A DNA stretch of 64,000 nt from Deinococcus carri (GTDB lineage Bacteria; Deinococcota; Deinococci; Deinococcales; Deinococcaceae): assembly GCF_039545055.1 (NCBI RefSeq), contig NZ_BAABRP010000005.1, forward strand, positions 146,147-210,146, written 5' to 3'. The notes beneath the pieces were generated by a model, which had not been told where the DNA came from, made no database searches, and worked only from the letters and a program-made list of their open reading frames with translations. Positions 7,922-16,554 of the stretch are shown here, piece by piece. The position numbers and the translations under genes were made by a program. The stretch's first letter is position 1; every line of letters starts with the position of its first letter.

Positions 7922-8238
7922 TGGCCACGACCTTCCGGCGGGGCGACCTGGTGGTGGATACTCGCCAGCCCTCGAGAGAGCTGCCGCGCCTGGCCCTGGT
8001 CGTCAGCCACGACGCGATCAACCGGGTGAACCTGGGGCTGGGGGTGCTGTGGCTGACACCCTTCCCGCGGGGCAATTCCCTGGAGGTGCCGGTGCCGGAG
8101 CTGGCGGGCCAGTGGGTGGTCCTGGTGGACTTCTGGGATCGCCTGCCTGTCCAGCACGCGAGGTGGTGGGGGTCGGTGCCGACCCGGGTGGTGCGGGAGG
8201 TGCAGGCCCTCCTGGGGGTCATCATGCTGGAGCCCTGA
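7921..8238 (+). CDS. MazF/PemK-like protein (E1 cassette)
   Basis: 105 aa from the ATG at 7921, which shares one base with the preceding stop; a GTG at 7918 is also possible. The N-terminus R-R-G-D-L-V followed by L-P-R-L-A-L-V-V-S-H-D-A-I-N matches the start of PemK/MazF mRNA interferases (RGD-x-V ... R-P-A-L-V-V-S). With the AbrB-like protein it would form an addiction pair stabilising the element. Nuclease activity is not shown by sequence alone. Confidence 0.65.
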   Translation: MATTFRRGDLVVDTRQPSRELPRLALVVSHDAINRVNLGLGVLWLTPFPRGNSLEVPVPELAGQWVVLVDFWDRLPVQHARWWGSVPTRVVREVQALLGVIMLEP

Positions 8239-8249
8239 GATCTTGAGGG

Positions 8250-8276
8250 AGAGGCGTCACCTTCAGGCGACGCCTC
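8250..8276 (+). terminator. Hairpin after the E1 cassette
   Basis: AGAGGCGTC (8250-8258) pairs perfectly with GACGCCTCT (8268-8276) around a 9-base loop. It begins 12 bases after the MazF-like stop and is followed by GTTCT. Likely a transcription terminator for the cassette. Confidence 0.55.
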
Positions 8277-8290
8277 TGTTCTGCCCGGGG

Positions 8291-8780
8291 CACTGACAAC
8301 TCGCCGCGGACACTGACAACAAGGTCTTCAGGCCCGCGTGAACGGCAAAAGTTCCCCATTCACTGCCTGCGAATGCCGCGACTTTCTGTCAGTGGTGGGC
8401 CTGAAAGGGGGAGCGGCCCGGCCTTGATGAAGAGGGCGGCGCGGGTTCTGAGGCGAGCATCACGCGCTCTGGCGGAGTCGGGGCCTACTGGCGTTCTTCC
8501 CCGCTTCATGGGGCTCATCCACTGACAACTATCCGCGGATACTGACAGATAGGGTTGAAGATTGGCCAGCACGGACTTTTGCCACCAGATCCAGCCCGGC
8601 GCTGCCGCGTATTCATGGTGTATGCGACGTCTACTCAATGAGAGCGTCTACAAGAGAATGGGCCACCATTTCGCTTCAAGCCGCTTCAGCACATGCTGCA
8701 AATACGAAGAAAGGCACCCGCAGGGGTGCCTTTCTGAGGTGCTGACATGAATACGCGGACACTGACAACTATCTACGGGC
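8291..8780. repeat. E1 right-end transposase-site array (20-bp paired repeats)
   Basis: ACTGACA or a close variant occurs as three directly repeated pairs: CACTGACAAC at 8291 and 8311, ACTGACAA/ACTGACAG at 8521 and 8541, and GCTGACATG/ACTGACAAC at 8741 and 8761. Within every pair the spacing is exactly 20 bp, two helical turns, and pairs are 220-230 bp apart. The 20-bp consensus is ACTGACAACTATCCGCGGAT. A TGTACA follows the last pair. This layout is what is expected for TnsB binding sites at a transposon end. No gene is evident here; small frames in it have no support. Confidence 0.65.
8708..8735. terminator. Perfect hairpin inside the E1 right end
   Basis: AGAAAGGCACCC (8708-8719) pairs with GGGTGCCTTTCT (8724-8735) around a 4-base loop, with TTTCT on the 3' side. 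Strong terminator-like structure positioned just inside the element end, where it could block transcription entering from the flank. Confidence 0.55.
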
Positions 8781-8786
8781 TGTACA

Positions 8787-9240
8787 GGGCTTGTGGAGGT
8801 CACGTTCATTCTGGCAAAACAGACGCATTGAGGTGGCCTCCAAAAAAATCCGCAAGTCCAAGTGGCAACGGATTTTGAAAGGGTCAGTTGGCAAAAATCA
8901 AGAACCTGCCCCAGCAGGAGGGCTAACGGTACCCTTACTGAGGTCGGCCGAGAACGACCCGAGGTGGTGGAAAAGCAATTTTGAACGGCGGCGGGCTCGC
9001 TCGTTTCCGAGCCGCCTGACGTGCCGGGTGTCGGGTTGATCGGTACGGCCCTCGGCCCAGGGAAGGTGGGCTAGGTGGACTGTGTCGAGAACGAGCACCC
9101 CATTGCCGTGCCCTCAACCGACTGACGACTCCGCCTCGTCAAGACACTTTTGCTGTAGATGCCTACTGTGGACGAGCTGTCCCAAAGGGCATACCCCCGG
9201 TCAAGCTGCTGATCCGCTCCGGTTCGACTGTAACTGGGCC
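8787..9240. repeat. E2 left end region, no gene
   Basis: About 450 bp without a supported gene. It contains three TGGCAA-type motifs: TTCTGGCAAAAC (8809-8820), AGTGGCAACG (8861-8870) and CAGTTGGCAA (8885-8894). The last is repeated inverted at 40306-40315. These are candidate TnsB sites of E2. A TGTGG start at 8792, 5 bp after the E1 TGTACA, is a candidate left terminus. A GC-rich hairpin around 8987-9017 may end the minus-strand gene that stops at 9241. Confidence 0.4.
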
Positions 9241-12200
9241 TCAGAGGGGTGTGACCTGCGCTGCGATGGGGCCACCGTAGTTGAAGCCCAACGAGAACTC
9301 CACACGGCGTCCTCGCTCAAGCAGCCCCCACACCTCGTCGGGGAGTTCGCGGGAGTGCATGTAGATGAGGTCACCTGCACCGTCACGGCGGATGCCGCCA
9401 TCTTTGAACCGACGAGCCCCGACAACTCCTGTGAAGCGCCTCGGCTGCCCATCTTCCTTGGAATAATCCTTGACCCTGAAGCGCTCGTTGTGCCCGACCG
9501 TGCCGTACCGGAGTTGGTTGAAGACCTCGAGCGCCTCCTGCCGCTGCTCGGGGTTGCCGTACTCGAAGGCGTAGCGGGCGAACCAGAACTGCGCCTCGTG
9601 GTTGCGGTCGCCGGGTGTGAAGGCCAGCCCGAAGTGGTGAAGGATGCGTTCCGGAGGTGCGGCGTTCTGCTCATGCAGCATCAGACCGTATTGAAAGTGC
9701 AGGTTCTTATTGGCTGGTGCCGCATTCAGCGCCTCTCGCAGGGTATTGAGCGCGTCTCCGGGGCTCCCGTTCTTCGCCTGCCACTTCGCGAGGCGTTGAG
9801 CGACAGGGACGTTGTGCTGATTCTGCGCCAGCGCATTGACGAGGGCACGCCCCGCTTCGCGGGAGTTCCCTAAAGTCTCTGCCAGGGAAGCCTCCAGTCC
9901 CGAAAAGGTCCCGTCGTCGTTGAAGTCGCGCTTGCCTTCCTGAAGCAGCAACTCGGCGCTCTCTACTGCCCTACGAACCTCGTCATGTCGGCTGCGCTGC
10001 AGTCCCCAGCGCACTTTGGCGATGTAGACCTTCACCATCGTCATGTGCCCCAACTTCTGGAGGATGACGTCACGTTGCGCCTTCACCTGCCGCGCGAGGG
10101 ACATCGCCTCATCGCGCAGCGCCTCGGCCTCCTCGTCGTTACCGGCCTGCTCACTCTGGCGCACCTTCAGCTCCGCGAGAGAATGCTTGATACCCACCCT
10201 CCGGGGGTCAATCTCCAGTGCCCTCGCAAGGAGCTCCTCAGCGCGGCCTAGGTCTCGTTCCTGGTGCATGGAATACAGCGCCTCCTGCTGCAGCACGTAC
10301 CCTCGGTCCCGATGGGAGGCGACACTGTCGAACGCCATCTGGTAGAGCGCCTCCACCTGATCGTCCTCAAGTCCCAGCTCTCGAACTGCCCGGTACTGCA
10401 CCATCTTGCGCAAAGCCTCCGTGTCGCTGAAGAAGCCGGTGTTCAGGCGCGAGAGCAGTTCGAGATACTCGTTGAAGCGGACGTCCGGGTACTCGTAGGC
10501 TCGCTCGAAGACGATGCGCGCGATCTCGGGGTGGCGGGTCCGGTAGACGTATTCTCCCTGTTCCCTCGCCGTGAAGATGATGTGGCTGAGCGGGTCGAAC
10601 AGCTCCTGCTCGAAGTCCTCGAAGGAGATGTCGAAGGCGCGTGCGATCAACCCCGACCGCACGGGAATCCTGAGCCGGTGAAGGGCCGCGACCGCCCGGT
10701 AGAGGTGGCGGGCCTTCTCGCCGTGGATGCCGTTGTATTCGTCCAGAATGATGTCCTGGAAACGGCGCCCGAGCGTAGCCTGGTACAGGGCGACCAGCAG
10801 TTGGCTGTCGAGCGTCCGCTCGATCGTCTCCACACGCTCGTCCTCGCTGAGTGATTCGAGCTCGCCGAGGGCTCCGTACTTCTCCAGCAGACGCGCGAGC
10901 TGTCGAATCTCACCCCGGTGGAGCCGCTTGAGCTCGAAGTAGTCGTTGACGATACTGTCCAAGCGCGCCGCGTCGGAAGTCTGATACTCGTTGAAGCGCG
11001 CTGCGGTGATGATGGTGAGGGGCAGCCGTTCTTTACGGGCCAAACGGACGAGCCGCTCGAGTTCACCCGCATGGTCGGGCGCGTCGTCAATGAAGAGAAA
11101 GATCCGCTCGTCGCTGAGCGCATGCAACTCCTGCAACTGCGTGAACTCGACCTGTTGGTTTCCTGTGCCGAAGAGGCACAATACCCCGGCGCGGGCGCCG
11201 TCGTAGGCGAGGCGACGCAGCACGACGCTCTTTCCCTCTCCGGCCGCCGCCCGGATGACATACAATTCGGCGCCTTTGACACGGTCGTCATCCCCACGGT
11301 CGATTAGATCTCGCAGTAGGTCCGAGGTGAGTGCCCGGGGCACGTCGAGGTTCTCACGGATGGCTTTCCAGCCCAGCTCGACACCTCGGTAGAAGTCTCG
11401 CGCCTCGTGGTCGTGTTCTGACTGCCATCCGATTCCCTCGTGCACGTATTCCGCAACCTCCAGCAAGTCGCGGACGTTCCCGGGGAGCGCGCCCCGGATC
11501 TTCAGCCGCGACTCAATGGGGTGCCGCACGGGAAGCACTGCGGCGAGCGAGCGGCGGTCGGCAGGTAGTTCCCTGTCCAGCGCTTCCATAAAGTCGCCGA
11601 AGGTCGCGTCAATGAGTTCGATGCGCTTCTCATTCCACAAGCCGTGCTCTAGCATATTCACGCCTGGGCGCACGGCATAGTACTTGTTGCGGTGGTTCCC
11701 GAGCTTGCGGGTGAGCTCGTCGAGAATGCTGACGAAGTTCCAGTCGTTGAAGCTAAATCCAGCGAAGACGAGGGTGTACTCCTTCGCCCAGTCGACAAAG
11801 CGGTTGAACAGTTCCTCGCGCCCGTCGCGGTAATGAAGAAAGTGCTCCTGGGTGAGAATCAGGGGTGGATCCTCGTGCCCTATCCGGTCGATACAGCCAT
11901 GCAGCTTGAGATATGGCGTTGCACCCCCGGGAAGCGGTTGCACAGCGTCTCCGTCGACGCGTCTCACGATCAGGGGCCGCTTCGCCCGCTCGTAGGCCCG
12001 CTCGACCAGCAGGTCATAATTGGTGGTCACGATCCCCTGCCAAGTGAATTCTGCGAGCTTGAGGTGGGCCGACGTTGGCTGGAGATTGACGAGCAGTTCC
12101 CTGATGTATCCCTGCAACTGCCCCGCGCTGTAATGGTGCAGCACCAATCGGGAGATGTAGTCGAGCGACTGCCCCCCGACTCCGTCATTGGGGAAGAAGT

Positions 12201-12354
12201 GGGCGGCGACGCGCTCGGCGAGCTGCACCCCCGTGGGCGCGGTCTGGCCGCCGGGGCCGGCCGCTCCGAGGGAGGCACCAGCACCTAAGAAGAGGACGAC
12301 CCGCCCACGCGACAGGTCATGTAAGAGCGGGTTCGGCAGCGTAACGACGGGCAC
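9241..12354 (-). CDS. SIR2-STAND NTPase-TPR protein with C-terminal cold-shock-like domain
   Basis: 1037 aa from a GTG at 12354. Residues 1-260 are SIR2-like: GAGAS at 24-28, TTNYD at 110-114 and LHG at 151-153, as in NAD-consuming anti-phage SIR2 effectors. A STAND-type NTPase follows, with Walker A AAAGEGKS at about 369-376 and LFIDDAPDH at about 425. Residues about 640-930 are helical TPR-like repeats. The last 65 or so residues look like a cold-shock/OB domain: V-V-G-x-x-x-F-K-D-G-G-I, then D-L-I-Y-M-H-S, then G-R-R-V-E-F. The general plan matches Avs-like defence sensors, in which a repeat region detects a phage component and triggers the effector. The cold-shock-like end is unusual. It is a single gene with no evident partner. 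Confidence 0.85.
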   Translation of the reverse strand: MPVVTLPNPLLHDLSRGRVVLFLGAGASLGAAGPGGQTAPTGVQLAERVAAHFFPNDGVGGQSLDYISRLVLHHYSAGQLQGYIRELLVNLQPTSAHLKLAEFTWQGIVTTNYDLLVERAYERAKRPLIVRRVDGDAVQPLPGGATPYLKLHGCIDRIGHEDPPLILTQEHFLHYRDGREELFNRFVDWAKEYTLVFAGFSFNDWNFVSILDELTRKLGNHRNKYYAVRPGVNMLEHGLWNEKRIELIDATFGDFMEALDRELPADRRSLAAVLPVRHPIESRLKIRGALPGNVRDLLEVAEYVHEGIGWQSEHDHEARDFYRGVELGWKAIRENLDVPRALTSDLLRDLIDRGDDDRVKGAELYVIRAAAGEGKSVVLRRLAYDGARAGVLCLFGTGNQQVEFTQLQELHALSDERIFLFIDDAPDHAGELERLVRLARKERLPLTIITAARFNEYQTSDAARLDSIVNDYFELKRLHRGEIRQLARLLEKYGALGELESLSEDERVETIERTLDSQLLVALYQATLGRRFQDIILDEYNGIHGEKARHLYRAVAALHRLRIPVRSGLIARAFDISFEDFEQELFDPLSHIIFTAREQGEYVYRTRHPEIARIVFERAYEYPDVRFNEYLELLSRLNTGFFSDTEALRKMVQYRAVRELGLEDDQVEALYQMAFDSVASHRDRGYVLQQEALYSMHQERDLGRAEELLARALEIDPRRVGIKHSLAELKVRQSEQAGNDEEAEALRDEAMSLARQVKAQRDVILQKLGHMTMVKVYIAKVRWGLQRSRHDEVRRAVESAELLLQEGKRDFNDDGTFSGLEASLAETLGNSREAGRALVNALAQNQHNVPVAQRLAKWQAKNGSPGDALNTLREALNAAPANKNLHFQYGLMLHEQNAAPPERILHHFGLAFTPGDRNHEAQFWFARYAFEYGNPEQRQEALEVFNQLRYGTVGHNERFRVKDYSKEDGQPRRFTGVVGARRFKDGGIRRDGAGDLIYMHSRELPDEVWGLLERGRRVEFSLGFNYGGPIAAQVTPL

Positions 12355-12922
12355 GCCGTATGTTATCAGTGAACCTCCACAGTGCCCTCAACATCTGCGG
12401 CCATCATGTTTCGGCTGGCGCTGCTGTGCCGATTTTTGAATCTACAACAGCAGGCGACGGCGAACAGGCGACGTCGGGTGCCGCCGCTCCAGCATACCAA
12501 CACTAGAACCCCACTCGACATTCAGTCTCCGGGAGTCGCCTCGGGCCGATATGGGGCGCGACGCACCCGACAGTCTGCAGAGGGGAGAACGGTCAGGGGG
12601 TCCACAGGGTTTTCAGCTACAGGGGCACCGGAACACCGAGCCGAGTACGCCGACGTTCGATTGCCGCCTCGGTCTGCAGCTTCGGAATTCGTCCTACATA
12701 CGCGCACGATGTCACACCCACCCTGCGCCCAGGCCACGATGAAAACCCGGTCTCGGCAGGGTGGCGGGCCTCATGGATTCGCGTGCCGACGGGTGCTCTG
12801 ACGGGGAACAGGCGGCACATCTGGGCTGGCGCCACCGTCCCACCGGACTTCAGTACGCCGCCTGAAACGAGTAGTACTGCGGACGTAAAAAGCCCGATAC
12901 CCCTGGGGGTTCCACGTCCTGG
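12355..12922. other. Intergenic region, nothing recognised
   Basis: About 570 bp between the SIR2-STAND start and the methyltransferase stop. Short open frames exist on both strands, but none has a family resemblance, a convincing ribosome site or coding-like codon use. The promoter of the SIR2-STAND gene should be here. Confidence 0.5.
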
Positions 12923-14104
12923 TCAGTCGTCCGCCGCCGAAGGCTGGGGCTGCTCGGCGGCGACTTCGCCGAGCGTCGCCAAAGGGGCGTCAAGTTCCGC
13001 CCGGGCGAGGTGAGCCATGATCGACCGCCCGATGACCTGCCCCAGGACAGGGGGCACGGCGTTGCCGATCTGCCTCCCCTGCCTCTTGAACTTGACCTCG
13101 TCACCGGGCTCCACGAACTCGTAACCTCGAGGGAAGGTCTGGAGGAGCGCGCCCTCGCGCAGGCTCAGCCCCCGGTCCTGCGTGGGGTGGACGAAACGTC
13201 CCGTCCCGATGTTGTAGAACTGCGTGGTCATGGTCGGCGAAGGGGCGTCGGGGTCGATCCTCCCGTAGACGGAGCCGTACGAGGCTCCCGTCTCCTTCTT
13301 GTGGCACGCGAGTTTCAGGTCCTCGGGCCAGGTCGCCCACGTCCCCTTGATGCGTGACGCCTTCGCCCGGGCCAAGTTCTTCTCTCCCAGCTTGTAGGAC
13401 TTGTGCAGCGGGTCGAGGGGGTCCGCGTGCCCGTTCTCGAGAGTGGAAAGACCCTCCAGCGCCTCGGCCGCCGTGGGGTACTTCTCCTTGGAGAACTTCT
13501 TCTTGGGGAGGACCACTTTACCACCCTTCGAGGCGAAGAGCACCAGACGGCGGCGCGCCTGCGGAATGCCGTAGTCGGGGCCGAAGACCTTGTACTCGCG
13601 GACGTCGTAGCCCGCGTCCTTGAGACGCGCCTTGAACTCGGCATAGACGGGGAACTTCCCTTTCGTGGCGAGGCGCACGACGTTCTCCATGCTGACCACG
13701 TCCGGCTCCACCGCGAGGATGAGCCGGAGGAACGCGCGCAGGGGCTCCCACTCCTTTTCGAGTTCCGCCTGCTCCTTGCCGATCTTCGTCTTGGCTGCCG
13801 CGGAGGAGTACGGCTGGCACGGCGCGCAGCCCACCAGCACCTTGACGGCACCGGGCGGGTAGTGCGACAGGATCTCCTCGGCGGTGAGCTCGGTCACGTC
13901 CTTCTCGTGGAACGTCGCCCCGCGATTGTTGCGCTCGAACGCGTACTTGCAGCTCCCCTCAAGGTCGTACCCGGCGACGACCCGGACGCCCTCGTGCCGG
14001 AGACCGTAGGTGAGCCCCCCCACGCCGCAGAACAGATCGACGGCGACCACAGGCCGGTCGCCGTTCTCGTTTCGGAACAGTCCTTGGGGAGGAGTGTGCA
14101 TCAT
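12923..14104 (-). CDS. DNA (cytosine-5) methyltransferase
   Basis: 393 aa from the ATG at 14104. The ordered C5-methyltransferase motifs are present: DLFCGVGGLTYG (AdoMet site, about 23-34), GCAPCQPYSS with catalytic Cys96, ENV at about 147, QARRRL at about 190, and RQIGNAVPP near the C-terminus. It modifies cytosine in DNA. Divergent 94 bp away is a Vsr-type nuclease, the usual companion of Dcm enzymes. It lies at the end of a helicase/nuclease defence cluster, so it may be a stand-alone M-Vsr pair or the methylase of a Druantia type II-like system. The frame is open further upstream, but that part has no methyltransferase features. Confidence 0.92.
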   Translation of the reverse strand: MMHTPPQGLFRNENGDRPVVAVDLFCGVGGLTYGLRHEGVRVVAGYDLEGSCKYAFERNNRGATFHEKDVTELTAEEILSHYPPGAVKVLVGCAPCQPYSSAAAKTKIGKEQAELEKEWEPLRAFLRLILAVEPDVVSMENVVRLATKGKFPVYAEFKARLKDAGYDVREYKVFGPDYGIPQARRRLVLFASKGGKVVLPKKKFSKEKYPTAAEALEGLSTLENGHADPLDPLHKSYKLGEKNLARAKASRIKGTWATWPEDLKLACHKKETGASYGSVYGRIDPDAPSPTMTTQFYNIGTGRFVHPTQDRGLSLREGALLQTFPRGYEFVEPGDEVKFKRQGRQIGNAVPPVLGQVIGRSIMAHLARAELDAPLATLGEVAAEQPQPSAADD

Positions 14105-14197
14105 CTCACTGCCTCTGACTATAGAACATTCGAGCACGACGGCGCGAAGGGTTTCCGGCACACGGAAGGCCCGGGCCGGCTGCGTTACCTTCCCGGT

Positions 14198-14605
14198 ATG
14201 GCCGACAAGCTGACGAGGGAACAGAGGAGCGCCCTGATGGGCCGCGTACGCCAACGCGACACCGCTCCCGAGCTCGCCCTGCGCTCGGCGCTCCACCGCC
14301 GCGGCTTGAGGTTCAGGAAGAACGTCAAGGGCCTGCCCGGTTCGCCCGACATCGTCTTCATCAGGGCGAAGGTCGCCGTGTTCGTGGACGGCGACTTCTG
14401 GCACGGGCGCGACTTCGACGGGTGGAAGGACAAGCTCCAGCCCTTCTGGAGGGCGAAGATCGAACGCAACATCCAACGCGACGCGCAGAACGTCGCCAAC
14501 CTGGAAGCACTCGGGTGGAGGGTCCTGCGTGTCTGGGAGAAGGACATCAAGAAGCGGCTGGACGAGGTCGCCGCACATGTCTTCGACCGCGTACACGAGG
14601 TTTGA
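14198..14605 (+). CDS. vsr: Vsr-type very short patch repair endonuclease
   Basis: 135 aa, the normal Vsr size. Vsr nicks T:G mismatches created by deamination of 5-methylcytosine. The start is M-A-D-K-L-T-x-E-Q-R-S-x-x-M, followed by R-x-R-D-T-x-P-E, the Vsr N-terminal pattern. G-S-P-D-I-V-F contains the metal-binding Asp, and D-G-D-F-W-H-G-R matches the conserved F-W-H motif. The ATG at 14198 is chosen because the family start fits it; the frame is open upstream only as an antisense shadow of the methyltransferase. It is divergently transcribed from the methyltransferase, sharing a 93-bp promoter region. Confidence 0.9.
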   Translation: MADKLTREQRSALMGRVRQRDTAPELALRSALHRRGLRFRKNVKGLPGSPDIVFIRAKVAVFVDGDFWHGRDFDGWKDKLQPFWRAKIERNIQRDAQNVANLEALGWRVLRVWEKDIKKRLDEVAAHVFDRVHEV

Positions 14606-14710
14606 AGACTGCGCGCGCTGTGCGGACGATGGGCGACCTGCCGGGAAGACCCGGCAGGTCGCTTCGAGGGCGTCGCGCGACCCGACAGCGGGTGGCACGC
14701 AGGTCCCGGG

Positions 14711-16414
14711 TCAGGGCGAGTGGCGGCCGAAGAGGGAATCGAACTCGCTCTTCTGGTCCCTCCGGTACAGCACGCTCAGACCGTGTTTCGCCCGAGTCAC
14801 GGCCACGTACGTCAACTGCCTGAGGTGCTGGTCGCTCGTGCAGCTCACCGCCTGGGGGTCGACGAGGATCACGACCGGACTTTCGCAGCCTTTGTACTTC
14901 CGGGCAGTCGTCAGACCTAGGGCGGAGTTCTCTTCGACGCTCGAAAGGACCCGGATCGTATGACCACCCACGGCGACGTCGAGGGGAGCGGAGTCGGGAG
15001 TGAGCACAACGATCTCGGACGGCAGATACCCTGCCGACAGCCACCGTCGCACCTCGCGCTCCACCGCCGCCGGGAGGTCCTGGTATCCGGTGATCTCGAT
15101 CGGTGCGCCGTCGGCACGCACCGGCCTGATGTGGTCGTCCCCAAGGACGCGCCGCCCGAGATTCGCGATCTGCCGTGTGTTTCGCAGGTTCTCCCTGAGG
15201 GTCATCCGATAGGGCACCCGGCCCTTGCAGTACTGTTCTTCGAAGGCCGCGAAGCGCCCGCTCACGTCTCTTTTGAAGATGTCCTGTTGGATGTCGCCCA
15301 GGAAATGCCACCGTCCTTCCGCGAACCCGCCCTCCAGCAGGCTGTCGAGGAAAGTGAGGATTGGGAGCGAGAAGGCGTCCGGGTACTCGTCAAGCACGAT
15401 GAGGTCGTACGTGATCTCCTCTTCCCAGACCACCAGCGTCGCCTTTTCAGGGAGGAGCTCGTCGAAGAAGTTGGGGGCATTTTTTTGCGTAGGCGAGAAG
15501 AGACCTTTGGTGAGGTCCATCATGAACTTGTGGACGGTCGACACCTCGAACAGCCCATCGCTCATGCCTTGAGCCTTCTGGGCGAGGAAGGTGTTGTAAC
15601 AGAGGAACAACCGTCGCTCGCCAGGGAACTCCCGCCCATACCGGTGAAGAAGGTCGATCGCCAGCACGGTCTTCCCGGAGCCCGCGGGGCCGTGGACGAC
15701 GTGCGGACGATGGTCGTTCTCGAAGATGCTGTCGATCACCCGTGACTGCTGCTCGGTGAGTTCGAGCGCTTCGCGCTCCGCCGCTTCGATCAGACTGCGC
15801 GGATCGAACGTCGGCTGGAAGCGGGGTTGGAACTGCTCACGCAGGAACGCCTGTGCCTGTGGGTGCAACGCCCCCGACGTGCGGTGGTCAGGCGCCCCGT
15901 ACTCCGCGACGCGCTGGATCGCTTCGACGATTCCGCCTCGCATCTCACGTTCGTCTACGATCTGACGGCGGTCCCACGGAATGCCACCGGCATGCCCGAG
16001 AGTCGCGAAGGGAAGGAGCACGCCGGTCGCGACGTGCACGTGCTCCCGCATACGTCCGTCACGACGAGCCTGCTGCAAAATGGAAAGGACGTCCCCTCGC
16101 GCGCGATCCACCTGCTCGAGCGGATCCTTACGCGACCCGTCTTGATAACGGACGAGGACGCGCTCGCCACGCTCCTCGACGGATTCGTGGCCCTTGATCT
16201 CCAGCAGGACCACCGTGTGACGGCCGGGCATGATGACGGCGAGGTCGACTTCGCCACCGTTCGGAGAGGTGTGCGGCTTGATGCGCACGGAGTGCAGGAC
16301 GATCCAATCCTTGGCGACCGGGTGTTCCCCGACACTCTCCAGTTCGGTGAGCACGCGGCGTTCGCCCCTGTTGCCGACGTCGCCGATTCGCCCGCAGTGA
16401 AGCCGTAGTTCCAT
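14711..16414 (-). CDS. NERD-domain nuclease-helicase (UvrD/DUF2075-like)
   Basis: 567 aa from the ATG at 16414. The N-terminal 150 residues form a NERD-type nuclease-like domain (GNRGERRVL, then G-G-E-V-D-L, then LLEIKG, the E-V-D/E-I-K pattern of PD-(D/E)XK folds). A superfamily 1 ATPase follows: Walker A HGPAGSGKT at about 238-246, YDLIVLDEYPD as Walker B, and near the C-terminus V-A-V-T-R-A-K-H-G-L, the UvrD motif VI-like region. It probably cuts or unwinds DNA in the defence cluster. It is the last gene of the long minus-strand run that begins at 27405. Confidence 0.8.
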   Translation of the reverse strand: MELRLHCGRIGDVGNRGERRVLTELESVGEHPVAKDWIVLHSVRIKPHTSPNGGEVDLAVIMPGRHTVVLLEIKGHESVEERGERVLVRYQDGSRKDPLEQVDRARGDVLSILQQARRDGRMREHVHVATGVLLPFATLGHAGGIPWDRRQIVDEREMRGGIVEAIQRVAEYGAPDHRTSGALHPQAQAFLREQFQPRFQPTFDPRSLIEAAEREALELTEQQSRVIDSIFENDHRPHVVHGPAGSGKTVLAIDLLHRYGREFPGERRLFLCYNTFLAQKAQGMSDGLFEVSTVHKFMMDLTKGLFSPTQKNAPNFFDELLPEKATLVVWEEEITYDLIVLDEYPDAFSLPILTFLDSLLEGGFAEGRWHFLGDIQQDIFKRDVSGRFAAFEEQYCKGRVPYRMTLRENLRNTRQIANLGRRVLGDDHIRPVRADGAPIEITGYQDLPAAVEREVRRWLSAGYLPSEIVVLTPDSAPLDVAVGGHTIRVLSSVEENSALGLTTARKYKGCESPVVILVDPQAVSCTSDQHLRQLTYVAVTRAKHGLSVLYRRDQKSEFDSLFGRHSP

Positions 16415-16554
16415 GTTCGCCGAGTCTCGCACAGCCGCACGCCGTCCTGCACGGGGCGTGCGCCGTGGTCCCGGTGGGCGGTTGAGCACAGGGGTCCACG
16501 GGCATCGTGGACCTCTGCTTGACGCATACGGCCCTCTCGGAGAAGCGGCGACGA

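Larger units (their letters stand above)
1..8786. mobile_element. Tn7-like element E1 (right part; left end outside window)
   Basis: This element contains tnsA, tnsB, tnsC and tniQ on the minus strand, followed in the same direction by a LexA-like gene cut by the window edge, and a divergent cassette at 6427-8238. The right limit is placed at a TGTACA at 8781-8786, directly outside the last of three pairs of 20-bp-spaced repeats. The next 5 bases (GGGCT) separate it from the putative start of E2. The left end is not in the window. Gene content is certain; the exact boundary is inferred. Confidence 0.6.

Noticed and set aside
8562..8750. A 62-aa frame within the E1 right end
   Set aside because: It spans transposase-site repeats and a terminator-like hairpin and has no ribosome site.
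13403..14605. A 400-aa plus-strand frame ending in the Vsr domain
   Set aside because: The first two thirds are antisense to the methyltransferase gene; the Vsr family start fits the ATG at 14198.
14105..14698. N-terminal extension of the methyltransferase frame
   Set aside because: It runs antisense through the vsr gene, and C5 methyltransferases start close to the DLFCG motif.
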